In this document: positions 1 to 5,439 of the stretch, in pieces | Numbering within the stretch: the stretch's first letter is position 1 | How the letters are laid out: the number at the start of each line of letters is the position of its first letter | Assembly: GCA_021162305.1 (NCBI GenBank) | Contig: JAGGYX010000199.1 | Span: 1-7,452, forward strand | Direction: 5' to 3' | Origin: Thermoplasmata archaeon | Lineage (GTDB): Archaea; Thermoplasmatota; E2; UBA202; JdFR-43 | DNA: 7,452 nucleotides | The notes under the pieces: model-generated | Database searches by the model: none | The model's input: only the letters and a program-made list of their open reading frames with translations | What the model was told of the DNA's origin: nothing | Program-made: the position numbers and the translations under genes

Positions 1-554
1 ATATTCACTGGGACATGGTTCATGTTGAAGTTCTGGATGATGATTTGATGCCAGTCGATTATGGAAAGGCTGGGCATATAGTTGTAACAAAATTGTATGG
101 AAATGCCACACCAATAATAAGATATAATGGGCTGAATGATTTTATTATACCCTTGGATGCACAATGTGATTGTGGAATAAATACTCCATTGATTGGAAGA
201 ATAGCTGGAAGAAAAGCAGATTCAATAATAATGCCAAGTGGGAAGATAATACCTCCATCTGCCATCACAGGCATACCTGCAAAGGTGATGCATGAGCTTG
301 GAACTGATAAAATTGAACAATTTCAAATAATTCAAACAAGTCGTGATAAAGTGGAAATTCGGATTGTAATAGATGAAGCACTCCGTAATACAGGACCAAG
401 TATGGAGCAACTTTTTAATGAATTGAAAAAAAGATTTGAAAAGGCATTCAATCATGAAGTAAATGTGGAAATAAAAGAAGTGAGGGAAATAAAGAAGCCA
501 GAGCATCTTGACACGCCGCCGCCTGTGGTGACATCCATGGTAAGAAGTTATTGA
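1..554 (+). CDS. PaaK-like adenylate-forming enzyme (phenylacetate-CoA ligase family), C-terminal part
   Basis: The reading frame is open from the left edge (first full codon at base 3), so the N-terminus and most of the AMP-binding domain are outside the window. About 183 residues remain. They match the end of PaaK/coenzyme F390 synthetase-type ligases, which activate a carboxylate as an acyl-adenylate and usually pass it to CoA. Visible landmarks are an HVEVLD strand, a G-H-I-V-V-T strand, the P-I-I-R-Y motif (about 111-125), a C-x-C-G pair (165-176) and the hinge-like G-R-K-A-D (207-221), followed by a small alpha/beta C-terminal domain. The usual R-Y-x-x-G-D signature here reads R-Y-N-G-L-N-D (120-140). 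The substrate cannot be told from this part; phenylacetate is only the family label. The stop TGA (552-554) lies inside the 3' end of convergent polX. Family assignment is fairly sure, function is not. Confidence 0.8.
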   Translation, partial: IHWDMVHVEVLDDDLMPVDYGKAGHIVVTKLYGNATPIIRYNGLNDFIIPLDAQCDCGINTPLIGRIAGRKADSIIMPSGKIIPPSAITGIPAKVMHELGTDKIEQFQIIQTSRDKVEIRIVIDEALRNTGPSMEQLFNELKKRFEKAFNHEVNVEIKEVREIKKPEHLDTPPPVVTSMVRSY

Positions 555-2242
555 AGAATTTTTCTTAATTCTCTTATATCGTAGGTGTTAATGACATCTT
601 CCTTTTTGGCCCATCCACGTCTTGCCACAGCTGTTCCGAGTTCGAGATACTTCATATGACTTATAGTATGAGCGTCTGTTCCAATTGAAATTTTTACTCC
701 TCTCTCGACAGCGAGTTTAACATTTACATCATTTAAATCCAGTCTCTCTGGATAGGCATTTATCTCCATGAAAACATTATTCTCTTTTGCTGCGTCAAGC
801 ACTTTTTCCATATCAAGTTTTATTGGCTCTCTTTTCATTATTACTCTGCCTGTTGGATGCCCTATTACATCAACATATTCATTTCCCATTGCGTTTATAA
901 CGCGAGTAGTCATTTCCTTTTCATCCATTCTAAATGCTGAGTGCACGCTCGCTATAACAATATCCAAATCTTTTAGAATGCTATTACTGACATCTATTTT
1001 ACCCTCTTTAGTTATATTTGCCTCAACTCCATGAAGAATATGTATGCTATATTTTTCCCTCAATTTTTCTATTTCTTTTGCCTGCTTTTTTATTTCCTCT
1101 TCATCCATTCCTCCAGCAATTTTTAAATTTCCAGCATGGTCTGTTATTGCAACAAATTCATAGCCAAGATTTATTGCTTCTTTTATAATTTCTTCAATTG
1201 TATTCGCCCCATCACTCCACTTTGTATGAGTATGCAAATCTCCTTTTACATCGTTGTACTCCACTATTCTTGGCAGATTGTCATTCATTGCAGCTTCTAT
1301 TTCTCCTCTATTCTCTCTCAACTCAGGAGGAATCCATTGTAAGCTGAGCAAATTATAAACGCTCTCTTCGTCTTCTCCTGCTATTTGCTTCTCTCCCTTA
1401 AATAAACCATATTCATTGAGCTTGTATCCTTTTTTTATTGCTATTTTTCTCAATTCTATGTTATGTTCCTTGCTTCCTGTAAAATATTGCAAGGCAGAGC
1501 CAAAGCTTTTTTCTTCAACAATTCTCAAGTCAACCTGTATCCCGCTGTTCAACCTTACAGAAGATTTTGTTATTCCTCTCGCAAGCACTTTGTCTACACT
1601 TTCCATTTTAACAAACATCTCCATTGTCATGTCAGGGTTGGACGAGATTGCAAGAATATCCATGTCTCCTATTGTTTCCTTCCTTCTTCTTATTGAGCCA
1701 GCAAGACTTATTTTGCTTACATATGGTTTAAGATTTTCAACAATTTTATTTGCTTCAGGCAAAATATATCCCAAAATGAATCTTTCCTGCTTCCTTCTTG
1801 CAAATTCTATGCTTTCCAGTATCTTCTTTTCTGTCTTCACACCAAAACCTTTTAGCCTTCTTATTCTTCCTTGCTTCGCCACTCTTTCCAGATCATCAAT
1901 GTTCTTCACACCAAGCTTTTCATACAATGTCTTTATCATTTTTGGACCAAGCCCTTCTATGGATGAAAGGCTTTCAATATCTACAGGTATTTCTCTCTTC
2001 AATTCTTCCCATTTTTTTATTGTGCCTGTCTTCAGATACTCAGCTATCTTTTCAGCAATGCTTTTGCCCACGCCTGGAATTTTTTCTAACTCTCCCCTAT
2101 TATACAGTTCTTCTATATCCACTCCCAAACTTTCTATATTCATTGCAGCCCTTCTATATGCTCTCGGCTTAAATTCAACACCCTTTATCTCAAGCAAATC
2201 CGCCATTTCATACAATATTTTTGCAATCTCTCTATTCCTCAT
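548..2242 (-). CDS. polX: DNA polymerase/3'-5' exonuclease PolX (family X with PHP domain)
   Basis: The 564-residue protein has the full length and domain order of bacterial and archaeal PolX, a gap-filling repair polymerase with a PHP metal-dependent exonuclease/phosphoesterase domain. The N-terminal 8-kDa-like region has helix-hairpin-helix turns (IPGVGKS 55-61, IEGLGPK 95-101, a third at 130-136). The Pol-beta nucleotidyltransferase core follows: AGSIRRR at 181-187, catalytic Asp candidates D193 and D195 in GDMDIL, and D238. The C-terminal PHP domain (about 333-564) has its metal ligands: DLHTHT (H337, H339), D344, H369, E407, H434, H462, and D523/H525 in IGTDAH. Both active sites look intact. 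The start is the ATG at 2240-2242, supported by the conserved family N-terminus and by a GGTGAT ribosome site. The gene lies 4 bases after a zinc-ribbon gene, and its TAA overlaps the convergent PaaK-like gene by 7 bases. Identification is very sure. Confidence 0.97.
   Translation of the reverse strand: MRNREIAKILYEMADLLEIKGVEFKPRAYRRAAMNIESLGVDIEELYNRGELEKIPGVGKSIAEKIAEYLKTGTIKKWEELKREIPVDIESLSSIEGLGPKMIKTLYEKLGVKNIDDLERVAKQGRIRRLKGFGVKTEKKILESIEFARRKQERFILGYILPEANKIVENLKPYVSKISLAGSIRRRKETIGDMDILAISSNPDMTMEMFVKMESVDKVLARGITKSSVRLNSGIQVDLRIVEEKSFGSALQYFTGSKEHNIELRKIAIKKGYKLNEYGLFKGEKQIAGEDEESVYNLLSLQWIPPELRENRGEIEAAMNDNLPRIVEYNDVKGDLHTHTKWSDGANTIEEIIKEAINLGYEFVAITDHAGNLKIAGGMDEEEIKKQAKEIEKLREKYSIHILHGVEANITKEGKIDVSNSILKDLDIVIASVHSAFRMDEKEMTTRVINAMGNEYVDVIGHPTGRVIMKREPIKLDMEKVLDAAKENNVFMEINAYPERLDLNDVNVKLAVERGVKISIGTDAHTISHMKYLELGTAVARRGWAKKEDVINTYDIRELRKILQ
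554..566 (+). terminator. possible poly-T terminator after the PaaK-like gene
   Basis: A T5 run (559-563) sits in a weak AAGAA/TTCTT inverted repeat (arms 554-558 and 562-566) directly after the stop codon of the plus-strand gene. Archaeal RNA polymerase often terminates at U-tracts with little or no hairpin. The bases also encode the C-terminus of polX on the other strand, so the match may be chance. Confidence 0.25.
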
Positions 2243-2245
2243 TTC

Positions 2246-2251
2246 ATCACC
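2246..2251 (-). promoter_or_regulatory. Shine-Dalgarno of polX, overlapping the zinc-ribbon stop codon
   Basis: On the minus strand GGTGAT lies three bases before the polX ATG and is complementary to the 3' end of archaeal 16S rRNA (ATCACC). It contains the TGA stop of the upstream zinc-ribbon gene, so termination and re-initiation can be coupled. It is the only clear Shine-Dalgarno in front of a gene in this window and fixes the polX start. Confidence 0.7.
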
Positions 2252-2342
2252 AGTGTATGCGGGTTAGTTCATCATAACCACATCTTGGACATGGATAGCC
2301 TTTTGTTTTCATATATCCACATCTCGGACACTTATATTCCAT
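2247..2342 (-). CDS. small double zinc-ribbon (CPRCG-CPRCG) protein
   Basis: This 31-residue protein consists almost entirely of two CPRCGY knuckles (Cys5/Cys8 and Cys18/Cys21, 9 residues between them), which should bind one zinc ion as a rubredoxin-like ribbon. It ends in a short DELTRIHW tail. Very small CPxCG zinc proteins are common in archaea and often bind nucleic acid or protein partners; the job of this one is unknown. The chosen start (ATG 2340-2342) lies about 25 bases from a CATATTA box, which suits a leaderless transcript. An in-frame ATG at 2358-2360 would add MHANND and cannot be excluded. Longer versions would run into the tRNA-Leu gene and are unlikely. The stop is 4 bases before polX, so the two are probably co-transcribed and translationally coupled. 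I could not place it in a named family. Confidence 0.72.
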   Translation of the reverse strand: MEYKCPRCGYMKTKGYPCPRCGYDELTRIHW

Positions 2343-2361
2343 ATCATTATTAGCATGCATG

Positions 2362-2372
2362 CTTAATATGGT
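2362..2372 (-). promoter_or_regulatory. putative TATA box of the zinc ribbon-polX unit
   Basis: The minus strand reads CCATATTAAG just downstream of the tRNA-Leu gene. Its centre is about 25 bases from the ATG at 2342, the spacing expected for a leaderless archaeal transcript. The match to an ideal TATA box is only fair, and read-through from tRNA-Leu is possible. Confidence 0.35.
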
Positions 2373-2382
2373 TTTTGGTAAC

Positions 2383-2387
2383 AAAAA
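2383..2387 (-). terminator. poly-T terminator of tRNA-Leu
   Basis: A TTTTT run begins two bases after the tRNA 3' end on the minus strand. Short T-tracts are the normal archaeal termination signal after tRNA genes. Confidence 0.45.
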
Positions 2388-2388
2388 G

Positions 2389-2473
2389 TGCAGGGGGTGG
2401 GATTTGAACCCACGAAGGCCTACGCCACAAGGCCCTGAACCTTGCGCCTTTGACCTGGCTCGGCGACCCCTGC
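2389..2473 (-). tRNA. tRNA-Leu (anticodon CAG)
   Basis: The 85-base minus-strand gene folds as a class II tRNA. The acceptor stem GCAGGGG/CCCCTGC is a perfect 7 bp with discriminator A73 (base 2389), typical of leucine. The D-arm carries GGTC in its loop. The anticodon stem CAAGG/CCTTG closes the loop TTCAGGC with anticodon CAG at 2435-2437, reading CUG codons. A 14-base variable region contains a 3-bp stem (GGC/GCC), and the T-arm is GTGGG-TTCAAAT-CCCAC. There is no intron, and CCA is not encoded, so it must be added after transcription. Identity is very sure. Confidence 0.97.
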
Positions 2474-2485
2474 CGCCATCGCAAT

Positions 2486-2494
2486 AATTAAATC
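2486..2494 (+). promoter_or_regulatory. possible TATA-like element for the adenosine-specific kinase gene
   Basis: AATTAAATC is centred about 24 bases before the ATG at 2514, suiting a leaderless transcript. No Shine-Dalgarno precedes that ATG. The stronger TATATATTT at 2499-2507 is too close to the start codon to serve this strand unless the start is further downstream. Confidence 0.3.
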
Positions 2495-2497
2495 TTG

Positions 2498-2509
2498 TTA
2501 TATATTTAT
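2498..2509 (-). promoter_or_regulatory. TATA box for tRNA-Leu
   Basis: The minus strand reads AAATATATAAC about 25-35 bases upstream of the tRNA 5' end, a good archaeal TATA box preceded by an A-rich segment that could act as BRE. It is the strongest TATA-like match in the window and lies in the 40-base gap shared with the divergent kinase gene. Confidence 0.6.
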
Positions 2510-2513
2510 TTTC

Positions 2514-3005
2514 ATGATTGTCGAGGTAGAAATAGAAAAGCCGGATGATGTGAATTTTATTCTGGGGCAATCGCATTTCATCAAGAGCGTCGAGGATTTA
2601 TATGAAGCAATAGCAACAAGCGTGCCAGATTGCAAATTTGGAATAGCATTCTGCGAAGCTTCTGGACCATGCTTGATAAGATATGATGGAAATGATGATG
2701 AGATGGTGAAGCTTGCAATAAAAAATGCTGAAAAAATCGCAGCTGGTCATTGCTTCGTTGTTTTTCTGAAAGGATGTTATCCCATAAATGTTTTAAATGA
2801 TATAAAGAAAGTGCAGGAAGTATGCGCAATATTTGCAGCTTCTGCCAATCCAGCAAAAGTTATAATTTATGAAACAAAACTTGGAGGCGAGGCAGCAAGA
2901 GCAATTATTGGCATAGCAGATGGATACAAAAGTAAAGGCGTCGAGAAAGAAGAGCATATAAAAGAAAGGAAAGAATTTTTACGCAAGATTGGCTACAAAA
3001 GATAA
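2514..3005 (+). CDS. adenosine-specific kinase family protein (PF04008-type)
   Basis: The 163-residue protein matches the small archaeal/bacterial family called adenosine-specific kinase along its whole length. Hallmarks are [17 protein letters not shown] (about residues 16-32), [10 protein letters not shown] (42-51), RYDGND (56-61), the [10 protein letters not shown] strand (76-85), PINVLNDIK (90-98), [10 protein letters not shown] (109-118) and the C-terminal [11 protein letters not shown]. It is a small soluble single-domain protein with no P-loop or ribokinase motifs; the kinase label comes from limited work on family members, so the reaction here is inferred. The segment [11 protein letters not shown] (about 123-133) seems a few residues longer than I remember for relatives. 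The ATG start gives a family-typical N-terminus. It is divergent from tRNA-Leu and lies 27 bases upstream of tRNA-His. Family is very sure, activity moderately so. Confidence 0.93.
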   Translation: MIVEVEIEKPDDVNFILGQSHFIKSVEDLYEAIATSVPDCKFGIAFCEASGPCLIRYDGNDDEMVKLAIKNAEKIAAGHCFVVFLKGCYPINVLNDIKKVQEVCAIFAASANPAKVIIYETKLGGEAARAIIGIADGYKSKGVEKEEHIKERKEFLRKIGYKR

Positions 3006-3014
3006 AAATATTAA
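3004..3014 (+). promoter_or_regulatory. putative TATA box for tRNA-His
   Basis: AAAAATATTAA overlaps the last bases of the kinase stop codon and is centred about 24 bases upstream of the tRNA 5' end. It would give tRNA-His its own promoter, although read-through from the kinase gene is also possible. Confidence 0.45.
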
Positions 3015-3032
3015 AAAGATATTCAGCAATAT

Positions 3033-3143
3033 GGCCCGGGTGGTGTAGCGGTAACATAAGGGACTGTGGAAAGGGGTTGCATTCTTCAACTCGCAATCTC
3101 TTGCAGAAATCCCTTGTCCCGAGTTCGAATCTCGGCCCGGGCC
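3033..3143 (+). tRNA. tRNA-His (anticodon GTG), intron-containing
   Basis: The gene encodes a histidine tRNA of 72 bases after removal of a 39-base intron. The acceptor stem GCCCGGG/CCCGGGC is preceded by an encoded G at -1 (3033) facing C73 (3143), the identity pair of tRNA-His. The D-arm is GTGT/ACAT with loop AGCGGTA. The anticodon stem AGGGA (3059-3063)/TCCCT (3110-3114) encloses C-T-GTG-G and, after the intron, A38; the anticodon is 3066-3068. The variable loop is TGTC and the T-arm is CCGAG-TTCGAAT-CTCGG. CCA is not encoded. Splicing needs the archaeal tRNA endonuclease, for which a clean bulge-helix-bulge site is present. Identity is very sure. Confidence 0.97.
3070..3108 (+). other. 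tRNA-His intron at position 37/38 with canonical bulge-helix-bulge
   Basis: The 39-base intron interrupts the anticodon loop at the standard site. A four-pair central helix forms between CTGT (3064-3067) and GCAG (3103-3106, one G-U pair). It is flanked by three-base bulges GG|A (3068-3070) and AA|A (3107-3109), each cut after its second base. Inside, AAGGGGTTGC (3071-3080) pairs with GCAATCTCTT (3093-3102) as a 10-bp helix with two G-U pairs, closed by a 12-base loop. Precise pairing on all three helices makes the boundaries nearly certain. The intron is too short to encode anything. Confidence 0.93.
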
Positions 3144-3155
3144 TTGCTTTTATTT
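3144..3155 (+). terminator. T-rich terminator of tRNA-His
   Basis: TTGCTTTTATTT follows the tRNA 3' end directly, as expected for archaeal tRNA termination. It merges into the TATA-like sequence of the next gene. Confidence 0.4.
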
Positions 3156-3160
3156 ATATT
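3150..3160 (+). promoter_or_regulatory. putative TATA box for the RND gene
   Basis: TTATTTATATT is centred about 22 bases upstream of the GTG start at 3178. No Shine-Dalgarno is present in between, so a leaderless transcript is likely. Confidence 0.45.
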
Positions 3161-3177
3161 GGCTTTTCATTACAAAT

Positions 3178-5439
3178 GTGGATTTGGTAGACTCAATTAG
3201 AAAAAAACCAAGATTTGCGATAGCCATCGTTCTATCAATAACCATGATTTTTTCTCTTTCGATATTATTTAATGGAATAAAATATGAATTCAATGAAGAA
3301 AGTTTTTTGCCCGATAATGATGTTGTTAGAGCAAATAAGGAAGTTCTTACTGAATACGAGGATTATTATTATGTTGTTGTGCTTGCCAAAAGCAGGGATG
3401 GAAATATTCTGAATAAAGAAGACATGCTTGAAATACTCGAAATTGAAAAGAAAGTTAATGAGAGTCTAAATGCAAAATCTTTCAGTTTCGCTGATTTCAT
3501 TTCAAGCATATTCCTGATGAATGAAAATAAGGAAATAAATTATGAAAATAGGATAGAAGTTATGGAAAGAAAAGGCAACGAGGACATAAAACAGCTTCTC
3601 CATTTTCTTTCAAAAATAATTCCTTCAAGCTATCTTTCAATTTTTCTTTCCAATGATTTTGATGGAGAGAAAGCAAATGCCACCATAATACAATTCTCGC
3701 TGAATAGCTCTCTCATATTCAATGAAAAAGAGGCTTTAGAAAAAGAGAGAATAATAGAGAGAATAATATCAGAAGAAAAAACGGAACATATAGAAGCAAT
3801 CGTCCTCGGAGGGAAAATTATTGAAGAAGATATAATGAGGGCAAATAAAAAATCAATCGCAATTTTACTTCCTTTATCGCTCCTCCTCGTAATAATCATT
3901 TTACTGCTGACTTACAAAAATTTATGGGAAGTTGCCATAAGTTTGATTATTTTATTCCTCTCCATTTTGTGGGTTTATGGTGTCGCTTCCATAATGCATT
4001 TCTCCCTGAATCCAATATCTGCCTCCATTCCTGTATTGCTTGCTGGAATAGGGATAGATTATTCCATACATATGATTTTGAGAATAAAAGAAGGAGAAAA
4101 TGAGAAGATTGTTTTTTCTGCTTTGCTGCTCTCTACCATAACAACTGCAATTGGCTTCCTTTCCAATGTTGTTTCCTCCATTTCTCTCCTTCAGCAATTT
4201 GGAATTCTTGCCTCTTTCGGAATATTCTCATGCTTTTCAATAACCATTCTTTTGGTTCCATCCATAGATGAATTGAAAAATTTTGAAAAGGTTGAAAAAA
4301 CAAAATTTGTTAGGAATGTAATAGTCAAGATGGTAAAAAAGGCAAGCCATCATAAGACCGCTACCATTTCTGCAATATTTCTTGTTACAGCTTTTCTTTT
4401 CATCTCATCATTGAATTTAACTTCTGAATATGACATAAAAGATTTTCTTCCCAAAAATTTGAAAATTTCAAGGGATGCAAGATATTTAATTTCAAATTTT
4501 AATTTTTCGACAGGAGAAATTGATGTTTTGATTAAAGGGAACGTCACATCTGCTCATCTATTGCATGAAATAAAAAGCAGCGTAGATAATATTTCAGATA
4601 GCCATATTGTAAAAATAGAAAGCATACTTTCTTTAATGCACGACTATGCAACCAACGATTCAATTTTTGATTTAAATTATAATGAAAGCTTTTCAGAGAT
4701 GTATAGCAAAGTCATGGAAAATGATTTACCAAAGAAAAATGCCACATATGAAGAGATAAAGGAATTGTATGATTGGATATATAAACATGGAAGGCATGTA
4801 TTGCATAAGAATGCAAAATATGATGGCACACTCATAAGGATACATGTCAGCACAAAAGGTGAAAAGAAGGAAGTTGAGAAACTTTATGAAAAAGTCAAGA
4901 AAGGCATTAGAATAGATGAAAAGCATATCATAACTGGGTCAACTATAACAGCTTATGTTGTAATGAATGCTTTTCAGAAAAGTCAGATTGAATCAATTAT
5001 CCTTGCATTAATTCTTTCGTTTGTTGTCATGAGTATCGTATTCATTAAAAAATATGGCTCTGTTATCTTAGCAATCTTTGCTCTCATCCCAGTTATTCTT
5101 TCCACAATATGGATACTGGGAACAATGTCTATTCTTGGCATATCCCTTACAGTAACAACAATAACAGTTGCGTCGATTTCAATAGGACTTGGAATAGATT
5201 ATTCAATACATGTTGTGAATGAATTTGCCACCCATAGAGAGATAGAGAGAGTTGCAAAAAATACCGGACATGCTTTGATGGCTTCTGCCATGACAACGAT
5301 ATTCGCCTTCGCCCTGCTTTCCTTTTCACTGCTTCCTCCAATAAAAACATTTGGATTTCTTATATCGCTCTCGATTCTTTTCGCATTTCTTGCAAGTATG
5401 TTTGTGCTTCCATTGCTCCTTGATATAATCAAAAAATGA
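3178..5439 (+). CDS. RND superfamily (MMPL-type) membrane transporter
   Basis: The 753-residue protein has the duplicated RND plan: TM1 (about 13-33), an extracytoplasmic domain of roughly 190 residues (34-225), TM2-6 (226-362), a cytoplasmic linker, TM7 (392-412), a second domain of similar size (413-602) and TM8-12 (603-750). The MMPL signature G-x-G-I-D-Y-S-I-H occurs in TM4 (D294, Y295) and again in TM10 (D674, Y675). These Asp-Tyr pairs carry the proton relay in MmpL-type transporters, so it should be a proton-driven exporter of a hydrophobic or lipid-like substrate, or a related membrane-organising protein; the substrate is unknown. The start is GTG at 3178; the overlapping ATG at 3176 is out of frame and stops after four codons. 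It lies 34 bases after tRNA-His and ends directly against a convergent RND gene. Family is very sure. Confidence 0.93.
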   Translation: MDLVDSIRKKPRFAIAIVLSITMIFSLSILFNGIKYEFNEESFLPDNDVVRANKEVLTEYEDYYYVVVLAKSRDGNILNKEDMLEILEIEKKVNESLNAKSFSFADFISSIFLMNENKEINYENRIEVMERKGNEDIKQLLHFLSKIIPSSYLSIFLSNDFDGEKANATIIQFSLNSSLIFNEKEALEKERIIERIISEEKTEHIEAIVLGGKIIEEDIMRANKKSIAILLPLSLLLVIIILLLTYKNLWEVAISLIILFLSILWVYGVASIMHFSLNPISASIPVLLAGIGIDYSIHMILRIKEGENEKIVFSALLLSTITTAIGFLSNVVSSISLLQQFGILASFGIFSCFSITILLVPSIDELKNFEKVEKTKFVRNVIVKMVKKASHHKTATISAIFLVTAFLFISSLNLTSEYDIKDFLPKNLKISRDARYLISNFNFSTGEIDVLIKGNVTSAHLLHEIKSSVDNISDSHIVKIESILSLMHDYATNDSIFDLNYNESFSEMYSKVMENDLPKKNATYEEIKELYDWIYKHGRHVLHKNAKYDGTLIRIHVSTKGEKKEVEKLYEKVKKGIRIDEKHIITGSTITAYVVMNAFQKSQIESIILALILSFVVMSIVFIKKYGSVILAIFALIPVILSTIWILGTMSILGISLTVTTITVASISIGLGIDYSIHVVNEFATHREIERVAKNTGHALMASAMTTIFAFALLSFSLLPPIKTFGFLISLSILFAFLASMFVLPLLLDIIKK
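5431..5436 (-). terminator. possible T6 terminator of the minus-strand RND gene
   Basis: Three bases past the TAG stop the minus strand reads TTTTTT. On the plus strand the same bases are the AAA-AAA codons for the last two lysines of the convergent gene. No hairpin is seen. A U-tract alone can end archaeal transcription. Confidence 0.35.

Noticed and set aside
1416..2267. 283-codon open frame on the plus strand opposite polX
   Set aside because: It is antisense to a full-length, well-conserved PolX and its translation is low-complexity Ser/Leu/Phe-rich with no recognisable domain; a shadow frame.
2247..2576. 109-codon minus-strand frame covering the zinc ribbon
   Set aside because: Its first two-thirds run through the tRNA-Leu gene and its promoter; only the last 31-37 codons look like protein.
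2581..2856. Minus-strand frame of 91 codons inside the kinase gene
   Set aside because: Fully antisense to a conserved gene, with no domain or start signal.
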